Shown: piece by piece, positions 33,164 to 42,055 of the stretch
How the letters are laid out: each line of letters starts with the position of its first letter
Position numbering within the stretch: the stretch's first letter is position 1
DNA from: Gemmobacter caeni
Lineage (GTDB): Bacteria; Pseudomonadota; Alphaproteobacteria; Rhodobacterales; Rhodobacteraceae
Assembly (NCBI RefSeq): GCF_003054195.1
Contig: NZ_QBKP01000004.1
Location: forward strand, 169,350 to 233,349
Length of the DNA stretch: 64,000 nt
Reading direction: 5' to 3'
The notes under the pieces: model-generated
What the model was told of the DNA's origin: nothing
The model's input: only the letters and a program-made list of their open reading frames with translations
Database searches by the model: none
Position numbers and translations under genes: made by a program

Positions 33164-34940
33164 GGGAAGGTTCGGTTCCGGCAAGTGCGGCGTTGGGAAG
33201 GGCGGTTTCACCCTCCCATATTGCAAGGATTTCGCGCTGGCGCTGCATCACCGCGGGCTCGGCCAGATCGGTGGGCGTGACGAACAGACCGCTGCGTGAG
33301 GGGCGGGAAGACCAGGACAGCAGTAGCGGGGCGGCCAGCATCGGCAGGATCACCGGCAGCATCCAGACCACCAGACCGGGCGCCATGGCCCAGGTGCCCG
33401 CCAGCGCCACGGCGCCGGTCATCACGATCCAGTGGCTTGCCGCCCAGGCCTCTCCGAGGCTCAGCGTGGCATCGCCCCGGTTGTTGGTGGGCCAGCCGCC
33501 ATCGCGGCCCAGAAACACCTGAAACACACTGCGCGTCTGCCAGGCGAGCAGCACCGGCGCGGTGAGCGAGGAAAACAACAGTTCCGCAAAGACCGAAGCG
33601 AAGACCCGTGCGGCGCCACCGAAACTGCGGGCGCGACCGCTCATCGAGGCATGCAGGGCGATGGCGAATTTCGGCAGGATCAGCAGACCGAAGACGCCGA
33701 TGGCAAGGCCGATGGCCTTGGAGGTTTCAGCCTGCGGGAAGATCGGGAAGGGCCAGTAGGGTTCGGGGAAGTAATCGGGCGGCGGTGCGAAATAGGGCGC
33801 CAGAACCGATGCGACCATGAAGCCGATCCAGAACAGCGGCGAGATATAGGCCATGATGCCCTGAAAGAACACGAACCGGCTCCAGGGTTTCAGGCCGGGC
33901 GCCAGCAGCAGGCGGCTGTGTTGCAGATTGCCCTGACACCAGCGCCGGTCGCGTTTCGCATGGTCCACGATGTTTTCGGGGCCTTCCTCATACGACCCGT
34001 CCAGATCGTCGTCCAGCCGCACGCGCCAGCCAGCACGGGCCAGCAGCGCGGCCTCGACATAATCGTGGCTCATCACATGGCCCCCGAATGGCGGCTTGCC
34101 GCGCAGTTCCGGCAGACCGCAGCTTTCGGCGAAGGCGCGGACCCGGACCATGGCGTTATGGCCCCAGAATGGCCCGGTGCGACCCTGCATCATTGCAAGC
34201 CCGCGCGCGAAGACCGGCGAGTGGAAGGCTGCGGAAAACTGCATGGCGCGGCCGAAGCGGGTTTCGGCGCGGGTCACCACCGGCAGGGTTTGCAGCAGAC
34301 CCAGATCGGGGGCAGCCTGCATCCGGCGGGCCATTTCCACAATTGTCGCGCCTTCCATCAGGCTGTCGGCGTCGAGGATCAGGGCAAAATCATAGGCCCC
34401 ACCGGATTTCTGGATGAAATCCTCGATATTCCCGGCCTTCTTGCCCCGGTTATCGGCACGGCGGCGATAGAAGATGCGTCCTTCTGCCGCCCGATCCCCG
34501 ACCAGACGCAGGAACCAGAGGCGTTCGCGCGCGGCAATCGCCTCGTTCCGGCTGTCCGACAGGATGGCGATGTGGAACAGATGACCAAGTCCTGTAGCCT
34601 GAAGGCTTTCGTCCATCGCCGCCACGCGCGAGAAGGTGGCCACCGGATCTTCGTTATAGACCGGCACCAGAACTGCGACTTTCGCGGTCAGCGGTGCATC
34701 GGGCAGGGCAGGGGCGGCGGCCTGTGTTGTCAGGCCCATGAGGCCCTGAACTGCACCCCAAGCCAGCCACCAGGTCGAAATGAAGATGAGGACCGACCGC
34801 GCGATATCGATGGAATCCAGCCCGTCCGACATGCCGAACTGAAGAAACAGCATGAAGGCCCCGGCCCCGGCGATGAGGCTGAGCACAACGGCAACGGCGC
34901 GCGGCAGCGCGGCGCCGGGTTGCCCCGCAGGGCCGGACAT
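33150..34940 (-). CDS. opgH: OpgH, periplasmic glucan glucosyltransferase
   Basis: 596-aa inner-membrane glycosyltransferase (GT2) that polymerises glucose from UDP-glucose into osmoregulated periplasmic glucans. N-terminal TMs (about 15-70), then the catalytic domain with VLVPVYNEDP (about 90-99), the D-x-D site LILDADSLMEG (about 187-197), LDDDLDGSYEEGPEN (about 307-321) and the acceptor motif RDRRWCQGN (about 328-336), followed by more TMs. Shorter than E. coli OpgH because it lacks the long N-terminal cytoplasmic extension that binds FtsZ in E. coli. It starts 3 nt after opgI. Confidence 0.94.
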   Translation of the reverse strand: MSGPAGQPGAALPRAVAVVLSLIAGAGAFMLFLQFGMSDGLDSIDIARSVLIFISTWWLAWGAVQGLMGLTTQAAAPALPDAPLTAKVAVLVPVYNEDPVATFSRVAAMDESLQATGLGHLFHIAILSDSRNEAIAARERLWFLRLVGDRAAEGRIFYRRRADNRGKKAGNIEDFIQKSGGAYDFALILDADSLMEGATIVEMARRMQAAPDLGLLQTLPVVTRAETRFGRAMQFSAAFHSPVFARGLAMMQGRTGPFWGHNAMVRVRAFAESCGLPELRGKPPFGGHVMSHDYVEAALLARAGWRVRLDDDLDGSYEEGPENIVDHAKRDRRWCQGNLQHSRLLLAPGLKPWSRFVFFQGIMAYISPLFWIGFMVASVLAPYFAPPPDYFPEPYWPFPIFPQAETSKAIGLAIGVFGLLILPKFAIALHASMSGRARSFGGAARVFASVFAELLFSSLTAPVLLAWQTRSVFQVFLGRDGGWPTNNRGDATLSLGEAWAASHWIVMTGAVALAGTWAMAPGLVVWMLPVILPMLAAPLLLSWSSRPSRSGLFVTPTDLAEPAVMQRQREILAIWEGETALPNAALAGTEPSHVSA

Positions 34941-34943
34941 GGG

Positions 34944-35123
34944 TTACAGCCCCTGACGCGGCGACGCCAGCAGGTGCAGGCGCAGCATCAGTCCGCGCAG
35001 GAGGCCGCCATGCGGCGCTTCGAGAATCTGTTTGGGCATGACCATGGGCGCCGAAACAGGTGTGCCGATGGCCTGCACCATACGCTCGACCTCGGCAGAG
35101 GAGAGGGGGGCGGTGTTTTGCAT
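34944..35123 (-). CDS. opgI: OpgI-like small protein of the opg operon
   Basis: 59-aa protein between opgG and opgH. Rhodobacter sphaeroides has a small gene opgI in exactly this place (opgGIH), of unknown biochemical role; I assign by position and size, not by alignment. Sequence: polar N-terminus (LSSAEVERMVQAIG) and a more hydrophobic, leucine-rich C-terminus (GGLLRGLMLRLHLLAS) that could be an amphipathic membrane-binding helix. The start is the ATG overlapping the opgG stop (TGATG). It could be a regulator or assembly factor for OpgH. Confidence 0.65.
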   Translation of the reverse strand: MQNTAPLSSAEVERMVQAIGTPVSAPMVMPKQILEAPHGGLLRGLMLRLHLLASPRQGL

Positions 35124-36721
35124 CACGCGTTGATCCATTGATAGAGCCAAGTTTCCGAAAGCTTCCTTCCGAAACCCGCAACATGGGCAACCAGTTCCAC
35201 GGTCGCCCCTTCTTCTGCCTTCACATCCATCGCCAGCCGCCAGATGTCAGAGCCCCAGACACGCTGGAAGCTCTGCGAGACGATCTCGCCGCCATGGACC
35301 GATACGACCGGCTCGACCGGCGCGTCAGCGGGCAGCGGGTCCAGCGGATCGCCGGTGAAATCCACCACGAACTTGCGGGTATTCTGGGCGCTTTCCACCC
35401 CCGAAACCCCGCCGACACCCGACCGCGTTTCCAGCACATGCGCCAGATCGGTCCGATCCTCGACCGGCAGATTGCCCCAGCGCAGGCGGTAGGTAAATTC
35501 GCGCGTATCCCCGGCCTTGACCGAGCCTTCGGGCACCCAGAAGGCGACGATATTGTCGTTCACCTCAAGGTCCGACGGGATCTCAACCAGACGGACAACG
35601 CCCTTGCCCCAGTCCCCCAGCGGCTCCACCTCCAGCGAGGGGCGGCGCTCGTACCGGGCTTCGGCATCCTGATAATGCGCGAACTCGCGGTCGCGCTGAT
35701 GAAGACCGAAGGCATGCGGGGTCGTTTCGGCGAAATGCGAACCTGCCAGACGGGGCGGGTTGCTGAGCGGACGCCAAAGCACATCGCCATCGGCGCGGGT
35801 AATGCGCAGGCCGTCGCTGTCGTGAACCTGCGGGCGGTAATCGTCAAAGGCGTGACGGTTGCGTTCCGAGAACAGATACATCGAGGTCAGTGGCGCCACG
35901 CCAAGCTGCACCACATCGGCCCGGAAGAACAGCCGCGCGGTCACATCCATCACCGTTTCCTCGCCGGGGGTGATGACGAAGCGGTATGCCCCGGTCACGC
36001 TGGGCGAATCCAGCGCGGCGCAGACCGTGACACTGCGCGCGCCCGGTGCCGGACGGTCGATCCAGAAGGCAGAGAAGCGCGGAAATTCCTCGGCCGTGTC
36101 GGTCGCGGTGTTCAGCGCCAGACCCCGGGCCGACAGGCCATAGGCCGATCCCTGACCGAGGGCACGGAAGTAGCTGGCGCCAAGGAAGGCGACCACTTCG
36201 TCCATCACATCCAGCCGGTTCAGCGGATAATGCAGGCGGAAGCCCGCGACACCCGGCATCACCTCGCCCGGCGGCACTTTGGCGGCCAGTTCGTTCAGGA
36301 AGCGGAAATCGTCGGTGGTAAACACCATCTCGCTGGCGTGGCCGTCGCGCACTTCGTAAAGGCGCACGGGTTCGGCAAACAGCCAGCCCATCGGGAAGGC
36401 ATGAAGCTGGAACTGGCTGTCCTTGTCATCGTTCCAGCGTGCCTTTTCCGGATCGAAGCTGACCAGACGATAGTCATCATACTTCAGTCCGGCAAAGAAG
36501 CCGCTGATCTTTTCCGGCGCAGCATAGGGCAGGGCCGCCCGGTCCTGCATCTGGCGCGTCAGCATGTCGAAGCTGAATTGCTGCGGCGCAGCATCTGGGG
36601 CGGGGGTCGCAGCCTCCTGTGCGAAACCACGACCGGCAGCCGCCATGATGGCGCCCGAGGCAGCAGAGAGAATCAGAACGCGGCGCGAGAGGGTGAGCTC
36701 GGCCGAAGAGCCAGGCAGCAT
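35123..36721 (-). CDS. opgG: OpgG/OpgD-type periplasmic glucan biosynthesis protein
   Basis: 532-aa periplasmic protein needed for glucan backbone formation and branching. The N-terminus has a twin-arginine-like signal SRRVLIL followed by a hydrophobic stretch (about 14-34, LSAASGAIMAAAGRGFA), so export may be by Tat, as for OpgD. The mature part has the family blocks FFAGLKYDDYRLVSF, GASYFRALGQGSAYGLSARGLAL (ends GASYFRALGQ and GLSARGLAL), SMYLFSERNRHAFDDYRPQVHDSDGL (ends SMYLFSERN and QVHDSDGL) and a C-terminal Ig-like domain. Start at 36721 is preferred over 36766 because the longer head adds cysteine-rich sequence before the signal. First gene of opgGIHC. Confidence 0.92.
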   Translation of the reverse strand: MLPGSSAELTLSRRVLILSAASGAIMAAAGRGFAQEAATPAPDAAPQQFSFDMLTRQMQDRAALPYAAPEKISGFFAGLKYDDYRLVSFDPEKARWNDDKDSQFQLHAFPMGWLFAEPVRLYEVRDGHASEMVFTTDDFRFLNELAAKVPPGEVMPGVAGFRLHYPLNRLDVMDEVVAFLGASYFRALGQGSAYGLSARGLALNTATDTAEEFPRFSAFWIDRPAPGARSVTVCAALDSPSVTGAYRFVITPGEETVMDVTARLFFRADVVQLGVAPLTSMYLFSERNRHAFDDYRPQVHDSDGLRITRADGDVLWRPLSNPPRLAGSHFAETTPHAFGLHQRDREFAHYQDAEARYERRPSLEVEPLGDWGKGVVRLVEIPSDLEVNDNIVAFWVPEGSVKAGDTREFTYRLRWGNLPVEDRTDLAHVLETRSGVGGVSGVESAQNTRKFVVDFTGDPLDPLPADAPVEPVVSVHGGEIVSQSFQRVWGSDIWRLAMDVKAEEGATVELVAHVAGFGRKLSETWLYQWINA

Positions 36722-36994
36722 AGCAAGAATTCCAAGAGATTCCGGGCACTCGGGACAGTGCCGCATTCGGGGTGCTATATCTGTGCCCGCGCGGGATTTG
36801 CAAGGTGTGCCGGTGACTTGGCCAGCTTATCAGCGCGAAATTGCCCGCCTGTTGCGCGGCCGCCTGCGGAGCCTTGCCGAAGCTGTGCAATTTGCAGGCG
36901 CAGAATGAAGATTTCCGGGGGGCGAGTGCGATGGCGCACTCTTGCCGGTTGGCGCCGGCACGCCCTTTCTGCGGGGGCGATTCTCTCCGCGGGC
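36722..36994. other. opgG-slyX intergenic region
   Basis: 273 bp upstream of opgG. It must contain the opg promoter, but no convincing -35/-10 pair stands out. It carries two hairpins near the slyX end: GAGTGCG-atgg-CGCACTC and GCCGG-ttggcg-CCGGC (about 36929-36960), which may end the slyX transcript. No gene is supported here. Confidence 0.4.
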
Positions 36995-37195
36995 TTACCA
37001 GTGCGGTGGCTTCTGGTCGGCCAGCGGGATGCTGCCGCCCTCGGCCTCGCGTTCGGCCTCACGTTCCATCAGCAGACCGATGCGGCGGGCCATGATGTCC
37101 ATTTCGCGGCTCTGGCGGACCACGATATCCGACAGATCCTCGACCATGCGCGCCAGATGGGCGAGTTGTTCTTCCAGCGTGGTGATCCTGTCCAT
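36995..37195 (-). CDS. slyX: SlyX family protein
   Basis: 66-aa predicted coiled coil. SlyX proteins have an N-terminal E-x-x-L-A-x-L heptad region, here [31 protein letters not shown] (about 5-35; ends [10 protein letters not shown] and RQSREMDIM), and end in the conserved PPHW. Function unknown. Start at 37195 chosen because it gives the family length; a frame from 37237 adds 14 unlike residues. It is divergent from hisS across 80 bp. Confidence 0.88.
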   Translation of the reverse strand: MDRITTLEEQLAHLARMVEDLSDIVVRQSREMDIMARRIGLLMEREAEREAEGGSIPLADQKPPHW

Positions 37196-37275
37196 GTCCG
37201 GCCTTTCCCTTCCCGCACTTGTCGCGCTGCCCCCCATCCGCTAAGGCAAACGCGATTGCAAGCGAGGCCATCCCC

Positions 37276-38763
37276 ATGTCGAAGGACAAACCCGCCCGCC
37301 GCCCGAAGGCTGAACCTCCCAAGGGCTTCCGCGACTATTTCGGTGCCGAAGTCACCGAGCGCAAGGCGATGCTGGACCAGATCGCCGGGGTTTACCATGC
37401 CTATGGTTTCGATCCGCTGGAAACCAGCGCGGTCGAGACGGTCGAGGCACTGGGCAAGTTCCTGCCCGATGTGGACCGCCCGAACGAAGGCGTGTTCGGC
37501 TGGCAGGACGAGGACGACCAATGGCTTGCCCTGCGCTATGACCTGACGGCGCCGCTGGCGCGGGTGGCGGCGCAGTTCAGGAATGATCTGCCTTCGCCCT
37601 ACCGGCGCTATGCCATGGGCCCGGTCTGGCGCAATGAAAAGCCGGGTCCGGGGCGGTTCCGTCAGTTCTATCAATGCGATGCCGATACGGTGGGCAGCCC
37701 CACCGTCGCGGCGGATGCGGAAATCTGCGCCATGCTGTCGGACGCTTTGGAAGTGGTCGGCATTCCGCGCGGCGACTACATCGTGCGGGTCAATAACCGC
37801 AAGGTGCTGAACGGCGTGATGGAGGTTGCGGGCGTGCTGGACCCCAGCGACCCGACCCGCTTCGAGGCCGAACGCGGCATCGTGCTGCGCGCCATCGACA
37901 AGATCGACCGTCTGGGCGAGGCTGGCGTGCGCGCCCTGCTGGGCGCGGGTCGCAAAGATGAAAGCGGCGATTTCACCAGGGGCGCAGGGCTGTCGGACGA
38001 ACAGGCCGAGGTGGTGATGGCCTTCATGGCCGCCAAGCGCGACACGGGTGCGGCTACAGCCGCGCGGCTGCGCGATCTGGTCGGTGGCTCCGTGATCGGC
38101 CTTGAGGGTGTTGGCGAGCTGGAAACCATGGCTGATCTGTTGGACGCACAGGGCTATGGCGCCGACCGTATCGTGATCGACCCCGGCGTGGTGCGGGGCC
38201 TTGGCTATTACACCGGCCCGGTTTTCGAGGCCGAACTGACCTTTGAGATCCTCGACGAAAAGGGCCGCAAGCGGCAGTTCGGTTCGGTCTCGGGCGGCGG
38301 GCGCTATGACGATCTGGTCAAGCGCTTCACCGGGCAGGCGGTGCCGGCGACCGGGGTTTCCATCGGGGTGGACCGTCTGCTGGCTGCGCTGCGCGCCAAG
38401 GGGCGGATGGGGCAGGCGGCGCAGGGGCCGGTTGTCGTGACCGTGATGGACCGCGACCGCATGGCCGATTACATGGCCATGGTGGGCGAACTGCGCCGCG
38501 CGGGCATCCGGGCCGAGATGTATCTGGGCAACCCGAAGAACTTTGGCAACCAGTTGAAATATGCCGACAAACGCGAAAGCCCGGTTGCGGTGATCCAGGG
38601 CGGCGACGAGGCGGCCAAGGGCACCGTGGTGCTGAAAGACCTGATCCTCGGGGCGAAGATCGCGCAAAGCGCCTCGCTGGAGGAATGGAAGGACCGGCCC
38701 GCGCAGGTCGAGGTCGCGTGCAGCGATCTGGTCAGCGCCGTGCGCCGGATGCTGGACCAATGA
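37276..38763 (+). CDS. hisS: histidyl-tRNA synthetase
   Basis: 495-aa class II aminoacyl-tRNA synthetase, full length for the alphaproteobacterial type. Motif 1 region [19 protein letters not shown] (about 14-32), [13 protein letters not shown] (about 89-101), motif 2 [24 protein letters not shown] (about 111-134; ends [10 protein letters not shown] and RFRQFYQCD), [14 protein letters not shown] (about 310-323), [12 protein letters not shown] (about 341-352) and motif 3 near [13 protein letters not shown] (about 361-373). The stop overlaps the hisZ start by 4 nt, linking the synthetase to histidine biosynthesis genes. Confidence 0.96.
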   Translation: MSKDKPARRPKAEPPKGFRDYFGAEVTERKAMLDQIAGVYHAYGFDPLETSAVETVEALGKFLPDVDRPNEGVFGWQDEDDQWLALRYDLTAPLARVAAQFRNDLPSPYRRYAMGPVWRNEKPGPGRFRQFYQCDADTVGSPTVAADAEICAMLSDALEVVGIPRGDYIVRVNNRKVLNGVMEVAGVLDPSDPTRFEAERGIVLRAIDKIDRLGEAGVRALLGAGRKDESGDFTRGAGLSDEQAEVVMAFMAAKRDTGAATAARLRDLVGGSVIGLEGVGELETMADLLDAQGYGADRIVIDPGVVRGLGYYTGPVFEAELTFEILDEKGRKRQFGSVSGGGRYDDLVKRFTGQAVPATGVSIGVDRLLAALRAKGRMGQAAQGPVVVTVMDRDRMADYMAMVGELRRAGIRAEMYLGNPKNFGNQLKYADKRESPVAVIQGGDEAAKGTVVLKDLILGAKIAQSASLEEWKDRPAQVEVACSDLVSAVRRMLDQ

Positions 38764-39854
38764 CCATCAGCCCCGCCGCCCGCGTCGAGGCCGAGGCGCT
38801 GTTCGCGGCCTTCCGCGCCACCGGCGCCGCGCCGGTGGAGGCGGATGTGCTGCAACCCGCTGGCACCCTGCTGGACCTGTATGGCGAGGACATCCGCGCC
38901 CGCGCCTATGTCACGCAAGACCCGCTGCGCGGCGAAATGGTGCTGCGCCCCGATTTCACTGTGCCGGTGGTCCAGGCGCATATGTCGGGCGGGGCGGAAC
39001 CGGCGCGCTATTGCTATATGGGCGAGGTGTTCCGCAAACAGGATCATCTTGGCCCGCGCGCCAGTGAATATCTGCAAGTCGGGTTCGAGGTGTTCGATCG
39101 CGATGCACCCAAGGCCGATGCCGAGGTCTTTGCCCTTTTCGCCGGGCTGCTTGGCACGCTCGGGTCGAAGGCGCTGACCGGCGACATCGGCATCCTGCTG
39201 GCGGCCATCGAGGGGCTGACCACCACACCGCGCCGCAAGGCCGCGCTGCGTCGTCATGTCTGGCGGCCGCGGCGCTTTCGCGCGCTGCTGGACCGTTTCG
39301 CGGGCCGCGCGCCGGTATCCGAGGCACGGGCGCGTCTGCTCGGCCACCTGAAAACCGACAGTGCCGAGGCGCTGATGCAGGCCGCCGGGCCGTTGACCGG
39401 ATTGCGCGGTGCCGATGAAATCGCTGACCGTGCCCGTGCGCTGATCGAGGATGCCGAGGCACCGCCGATTGCCGCGCCGGAGGCCGCGCTGCTTTATGAT
39501 CTGCTGGGTCTTGCCGCCCCTGCGGATTCGGCGCTGGCGCATTTGCGCGGCATACAGCCCCTGATGCCCGCCATCGCCCCGGCAGTGGATCGGTTCGAGG
39601 CGCGGCTGGCCGCGCTGCGCGCCCATGGCATCGACACTGCCAGCCTGCCGTTCGAGGCGAGCCATGGCCGCACCACGCTCGAATATTACGACGGTTTCGT
39701 TTTCACCTTCCATGCAGGCGATGCGGAGACGCCGCCGCTGGCCTCGGGCGGGCGCTATGACGCGCTGACCGCGATTCTGGGTCAGGGCCGGTCCATCCCC
39801 GCCGTCGGCGGGATCATCCGGCCCGCGCTGGTGGCCGAACGGAAAGGGGCCTGA
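38760..39854 (+). CDS. hisZ: ATP phosphoribosyltransferase regulatory subunit HisZ
   Basis: 364-aa catalytically inactive paralogue of HisS that forms an octamer with short HisG and gives it histidine feedback control. It keeps the synthetase fold signals ([16 protein letters not shown], about 61-76; [11 protein letters not shown], about 84-94; [17 protein letters not shown], about 328-344) but lacks the full class II motifs for aminoacylation. Starts by ATGA overlap with hisS and is followed after 3 nt by hisG, a coherent hisS-hisZ-hisG operon. Confidence 0.93.
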   Translation: MTISPAARVEAEALFAAFRATGAAPVEADVLQPAGTLLDLYGEDIRARAYVTQDPLRGEMVLRPDFTVPVVQAHMSGGAEPARYCYMGEVFRKQDHLGPRASEYLQVGFEVFDRDAPKADAEVFALFAGLLGTLGSKALTGDIGILLAAIEGLTTTPRRKAALRRHVWRPRRFRALLDRFAGRAPVSEARARLLGHLKTDSAEALMQAAGPLTGLRGADEIADRARALIEDAEAPPIAAPEAALLYDLLGLAAPADSALAHLRGIQPLMPAIAPAVDRFEARLAALRAHGIDTASLPFEASHGRTTLEYYDGFVFTFHAGDAETPPLASGGRYDALTAILGQGRSIPAVGGIIRPALVAERKGA

Positions 39855-39857
39855 ACC

Positions 39858-40568
39858 ATGAGCCTCAAGATCGGGGTGCCGTCCAAGGGGCGGCTGATGG
39901 AAAAGACCTTCGACTGGTTCGGCGCGCGCGGCGTGACCATGGTGCGCACCGGGTCGGAGCGCGAATATGCCGGCGCGGTGGAAGGCATCGGGGGCGTGGA
40001 ACTGGTGCTGCTGTCGGCTGGGGAGATCCCGCGCGAACTGGCAGCCGGGCGCATCCATCTGGGGGTTACCGGATCGGACCTCGTGCGCGACAAGCTGGCG
40101 GACTGGAACAAGCAGGTGGCCGAACTGGCGCCGCTGGGCTTTGGTCATGCGGACCTCATCATCGCGGTTCCGGCCTGCTGGATCGACGTTGATACGCTGG
40201 ACGATCTGGATGCTGCGGCCAGCGCCTTTCGCGCGCGGCACGGCTTCCGCCTGCGCATCGCCACCAAATATCACCGTCTGGTGCGGGATTTCCTGACGGC
40301 GAATGGTGTGGCGGATTACCAGCTTGTCGATAGCCAGGGCGCGACCGAGGGCACGGTGAAGAACCTGACGGCCGAGGCGATTGCGGACATCACCTCGACC
40401 GGCGAGACGCTGCGCGCCAACCATCTGAAGATCCTGACCGATGCGGTGATCCACCGCAGTCAGGCGACGCTGTTCCTGTCGCATCGCGCCGACTGGGGCG
40501 CGGAACGCGCGGTGCTGGAGGCGCTGGTGGCGAAGCTCGGGCTCAGCGCGCCCGCGCTTTCCGGCTGA
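39858..40568 (+). CDS. hisG: ATP phosphoribosyltransferase catalytic subunit, short form
   Basis: 236-aa enzyme for the first step of histidine synthesis. It lacks the C-terminal regulatory ACT-like domain of long HisG, which fits the presence of hisZ directly upstream. Signatures: LKIGVPSKGRLMEKTFDWF (about 3-21), GIHLGVTGSDLVRDK-like GRIHLGVTGSDLVRDKL (about 68-84), ATKYHRLVRDF (about 134-144), the phosphate loop VDSQGATEGTVKNLTAE (about 156-172). The last 26 nt overlap the convergent DMT gene. Confidence 0.94.
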   Translation: MSLKIGVPSKGRLMEKTFDWFGARGVTMVRTGSEREYAGAVEGIGGVELVLLSAGEIPRELAAGRIHLGVTGSDLVRDKLADWNKQVAELAPLGFGHADLIIAVPACWIDVDTLDDLDAAASAFRARHGFRLRIATKYHRLVRDFLTANGVADYQLVDSQGATEGTVKNLTAEAIADITSTGETLRANHLKILTDAVIHRSQATLFLSHRADWGAERAVLEALVAKLGLSAPALSG

Positions 40569-41427
40569 CCAGCGCGACCCCGAAGGCGGCCAGCGCCATG
40601 CCGGCCCAGGAAAGCGGCGGCATGGCCTCGCCCAGCAGGGGCCATGCGAACAGGGCCGACAGCGCGGGGACAAGGTAGAACAGCGCCGAGACCCGCGCGA
40701 CCTCGCCCACGCGGATCATCGCCAGCAGAAGCGTCATGGCCAGCAGCGAATTGCCGATCACCAGATAGGCCATGGCCCAGAGGAATTCGGCATCCCAGTT
40801 GATCGCCATGCTTTCGGTCGCCAGTGCCACGGGCAGGGTGCAGGCTGCGCCGACGGCATATTGGATCAGGTTCGATGTCACCGGATGGTGGCTGACCCCG
40901 AAGCGTTTCTCGTAAAGTGTGCCGCCGGTGATGCCCAGCAGGGCCACGAAGGTCAGCACCAGACCGAGCGTGTTTTCCGCAGCCACTGCCGAACGGCCAA
41001 GGATCACCATGACCGATCCCGCCAGCCCCAGCGCAAGGCCGGTCCATGCCTTGCGGCCCAGCCGCTCGCCCACTGTCCACGGTGCGGCAAGCGCCACGAG
41101 GATCGGTTGCAGGCAGACGATGATCGCCACCCCGCCTGCCGAAACGCCCAGCTTGAAGGCCACATAGCACAGGCCGAAATAGACCACCTGAATGAGGAAC
41201 CCGACCAGCGCCACATCCCCCGCCGCGCGCCAGCTTTTCGGCAGGGGCGGGCGCATCACCAGTGCCACGGGGATCAGCAGCACCAGTACCAGCGAATAAC
41301 GCAGCGCAAGGATGGTCAGTGGCGCGGCATGGGCGACGGCGATCTTGGCCACGGCGAAGCCCGCCGACCACAGGATCAGGAAGATGACGGGGGCGAGGAT
41401 CAGCCAGAGGGGACGGGTGCTTTGCAT
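40543..41427 (-). CDS. EamA/DMT superfamily transporter
   Basis: 294-aa membrane protein with ten predicted TM helices in two EamA halves (about 5-140 and 150-285), typical of drug/metabolite exporters. Recognisable: SAGFAVAKIAVAHAAPLTILALRY (about 21-44; ends SAGFAVAKI and LTILALRY), GGVAIIVCLQPILVALAAP (about 101-119) and the second half's SALFYLVPALSALFAWPLLGE (about 243-263; ends SALFYLVPAL and LLGE). Substrate unknown. Start at 41427 chosen because the longer frame runs through basic, non-membrane sequence. Convergent with hisG, with a 26-bp overlap. Confidence 0.85.
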   Translation of the reverse strand: MQSTRPLWLILAPVIFLILWSAGFAVAKIAVAHAAPLTILALRYSLVLVLLIPVALVMRPPLPKSWRAAGDVALVGFLIQVVYFGLCYVAFKLGVSAGGVAIIVCLQPILVALAAPWTVGERLGRKAWTGLALGLAGSVMVILGRSAVAAENTLGLVLTFVALLGITGGTLYEKRFGVSHHPVTSNLIQYAVGAACTLPVALATESMAINWDAEFLWAMAYLVIGNSLLAMTLLLAMIRVGEVARVSALFYLVPALSALFAWPLLGEAMPPLSWAGMALAAFGVALVSRKARAR

Positions 41428-41495
41428 GGCCGCACCATCCTGTGCCACCCCGGTTTGCGCAAGCCGCAGCCGCGACATGCGGTGTCGGAAATGCC

Positions 41496-41927
41496 TTAAC
41501 GCAACCCGATCTCGGCCAGCGCGCGCGCAAGGTCTTCGGGCAGGGCATCGTCCTGCGCGCGGCTTTTCGGCAGGTCGCGCGGGCTGTCTTCGGCGGTCAG
41601 ATAGCGCCAGCCCTGAAACGGGCGGCGGGGCGCGGCCTCGGTGCGGATGACCTGCGGGTCCAGCAGCAGCGCGCAGCGCGCGATGCCGTCGCCACCTTCC
41701 ACACGCTCCAGCCCCAGAATGCGCTGGCGGGCCAGCACCTCGCCCTTGATGACCCAATAGAGCGAACCGCCCGCCAGAACCTCGGCCTCGCGCTTGGGCC
41801 ACATGCGGGTGACATGCACCGCCCGGCCTTCCGGCCAGCGATGGGCCTGCGATTGCTGCCAGTCCTCCAGATCCTCGACGGAATCGGCGCCGACGCAGAG
41901 TTTCAGAAGATTGACGAAATCGGCCAC
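41496..41927 (-). CDS. DUF1489 family protein
   Basis: 143-aa soluble protein of the DUF1489 family, restricted mainly to alphaproteobacteria. Conserved block: HVTRMWPKREAEVLAGGSLYWVIKGEVLARQRILGLE (about 38-74; ends HVTRMWPKR and WVIKGEVLARQ), then RPFQGWRYLTAEDSPRDL (about 101-118). No catalytic motif is visible; the W-V-I-K-G-x-x-x-x-R-Q pattern is like small proteins that bind nucleic acids, but this is a guess. It is divergent from nrdJ across 128 bp. Confidence 0.85.
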   Translation of the reverse strand: MADFVNLLKLCVGADSVEDLEDWQQSQAHRWPEGRAVHVTRMWPKREAEVLAGGSLYWVIKGEVLARQRILGLERVEGGDGIARCALLLDPQVIRTEAAPRRPFQGWRYLTAEDSPRDLPKSRAQDDALPEDLARALAEIGLR

Positions 41928-41983
41928 CTTGCCCCCCGTTGCTGATCCGCAGTTAGGACGATGATCCCGTCACGGCAAGCCCT

Positions 41984-42012
41984 TTGACGCTTCCGTCTGA
42001 CAAGCGTATCCT
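41984..42012 (+). promoter_or_regulatory. nrdJ promoter
   Basis: TTGACG (41984-41989), a 17-nt spacer, then TATCCT (42007-42012): a well-spaced sigma-70-type promoter 44 nt before the nrdJ start. No NrdR box pair is evident in the gap. Confidence 0.6.
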
Positions 42013-42055
42013 GTAGGGCCTCCCCCCCGCAGACCACCATATGAAGGAAAATCCG

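Noticed and set aside
41928-42055. possible cobalamin riboswitch before nrdJ
   Set aside because: The gap to the divergent DUF1489 gene is only 128 bp, and the conserved B12-box sequence is not visible; a plain promoter explains it better.
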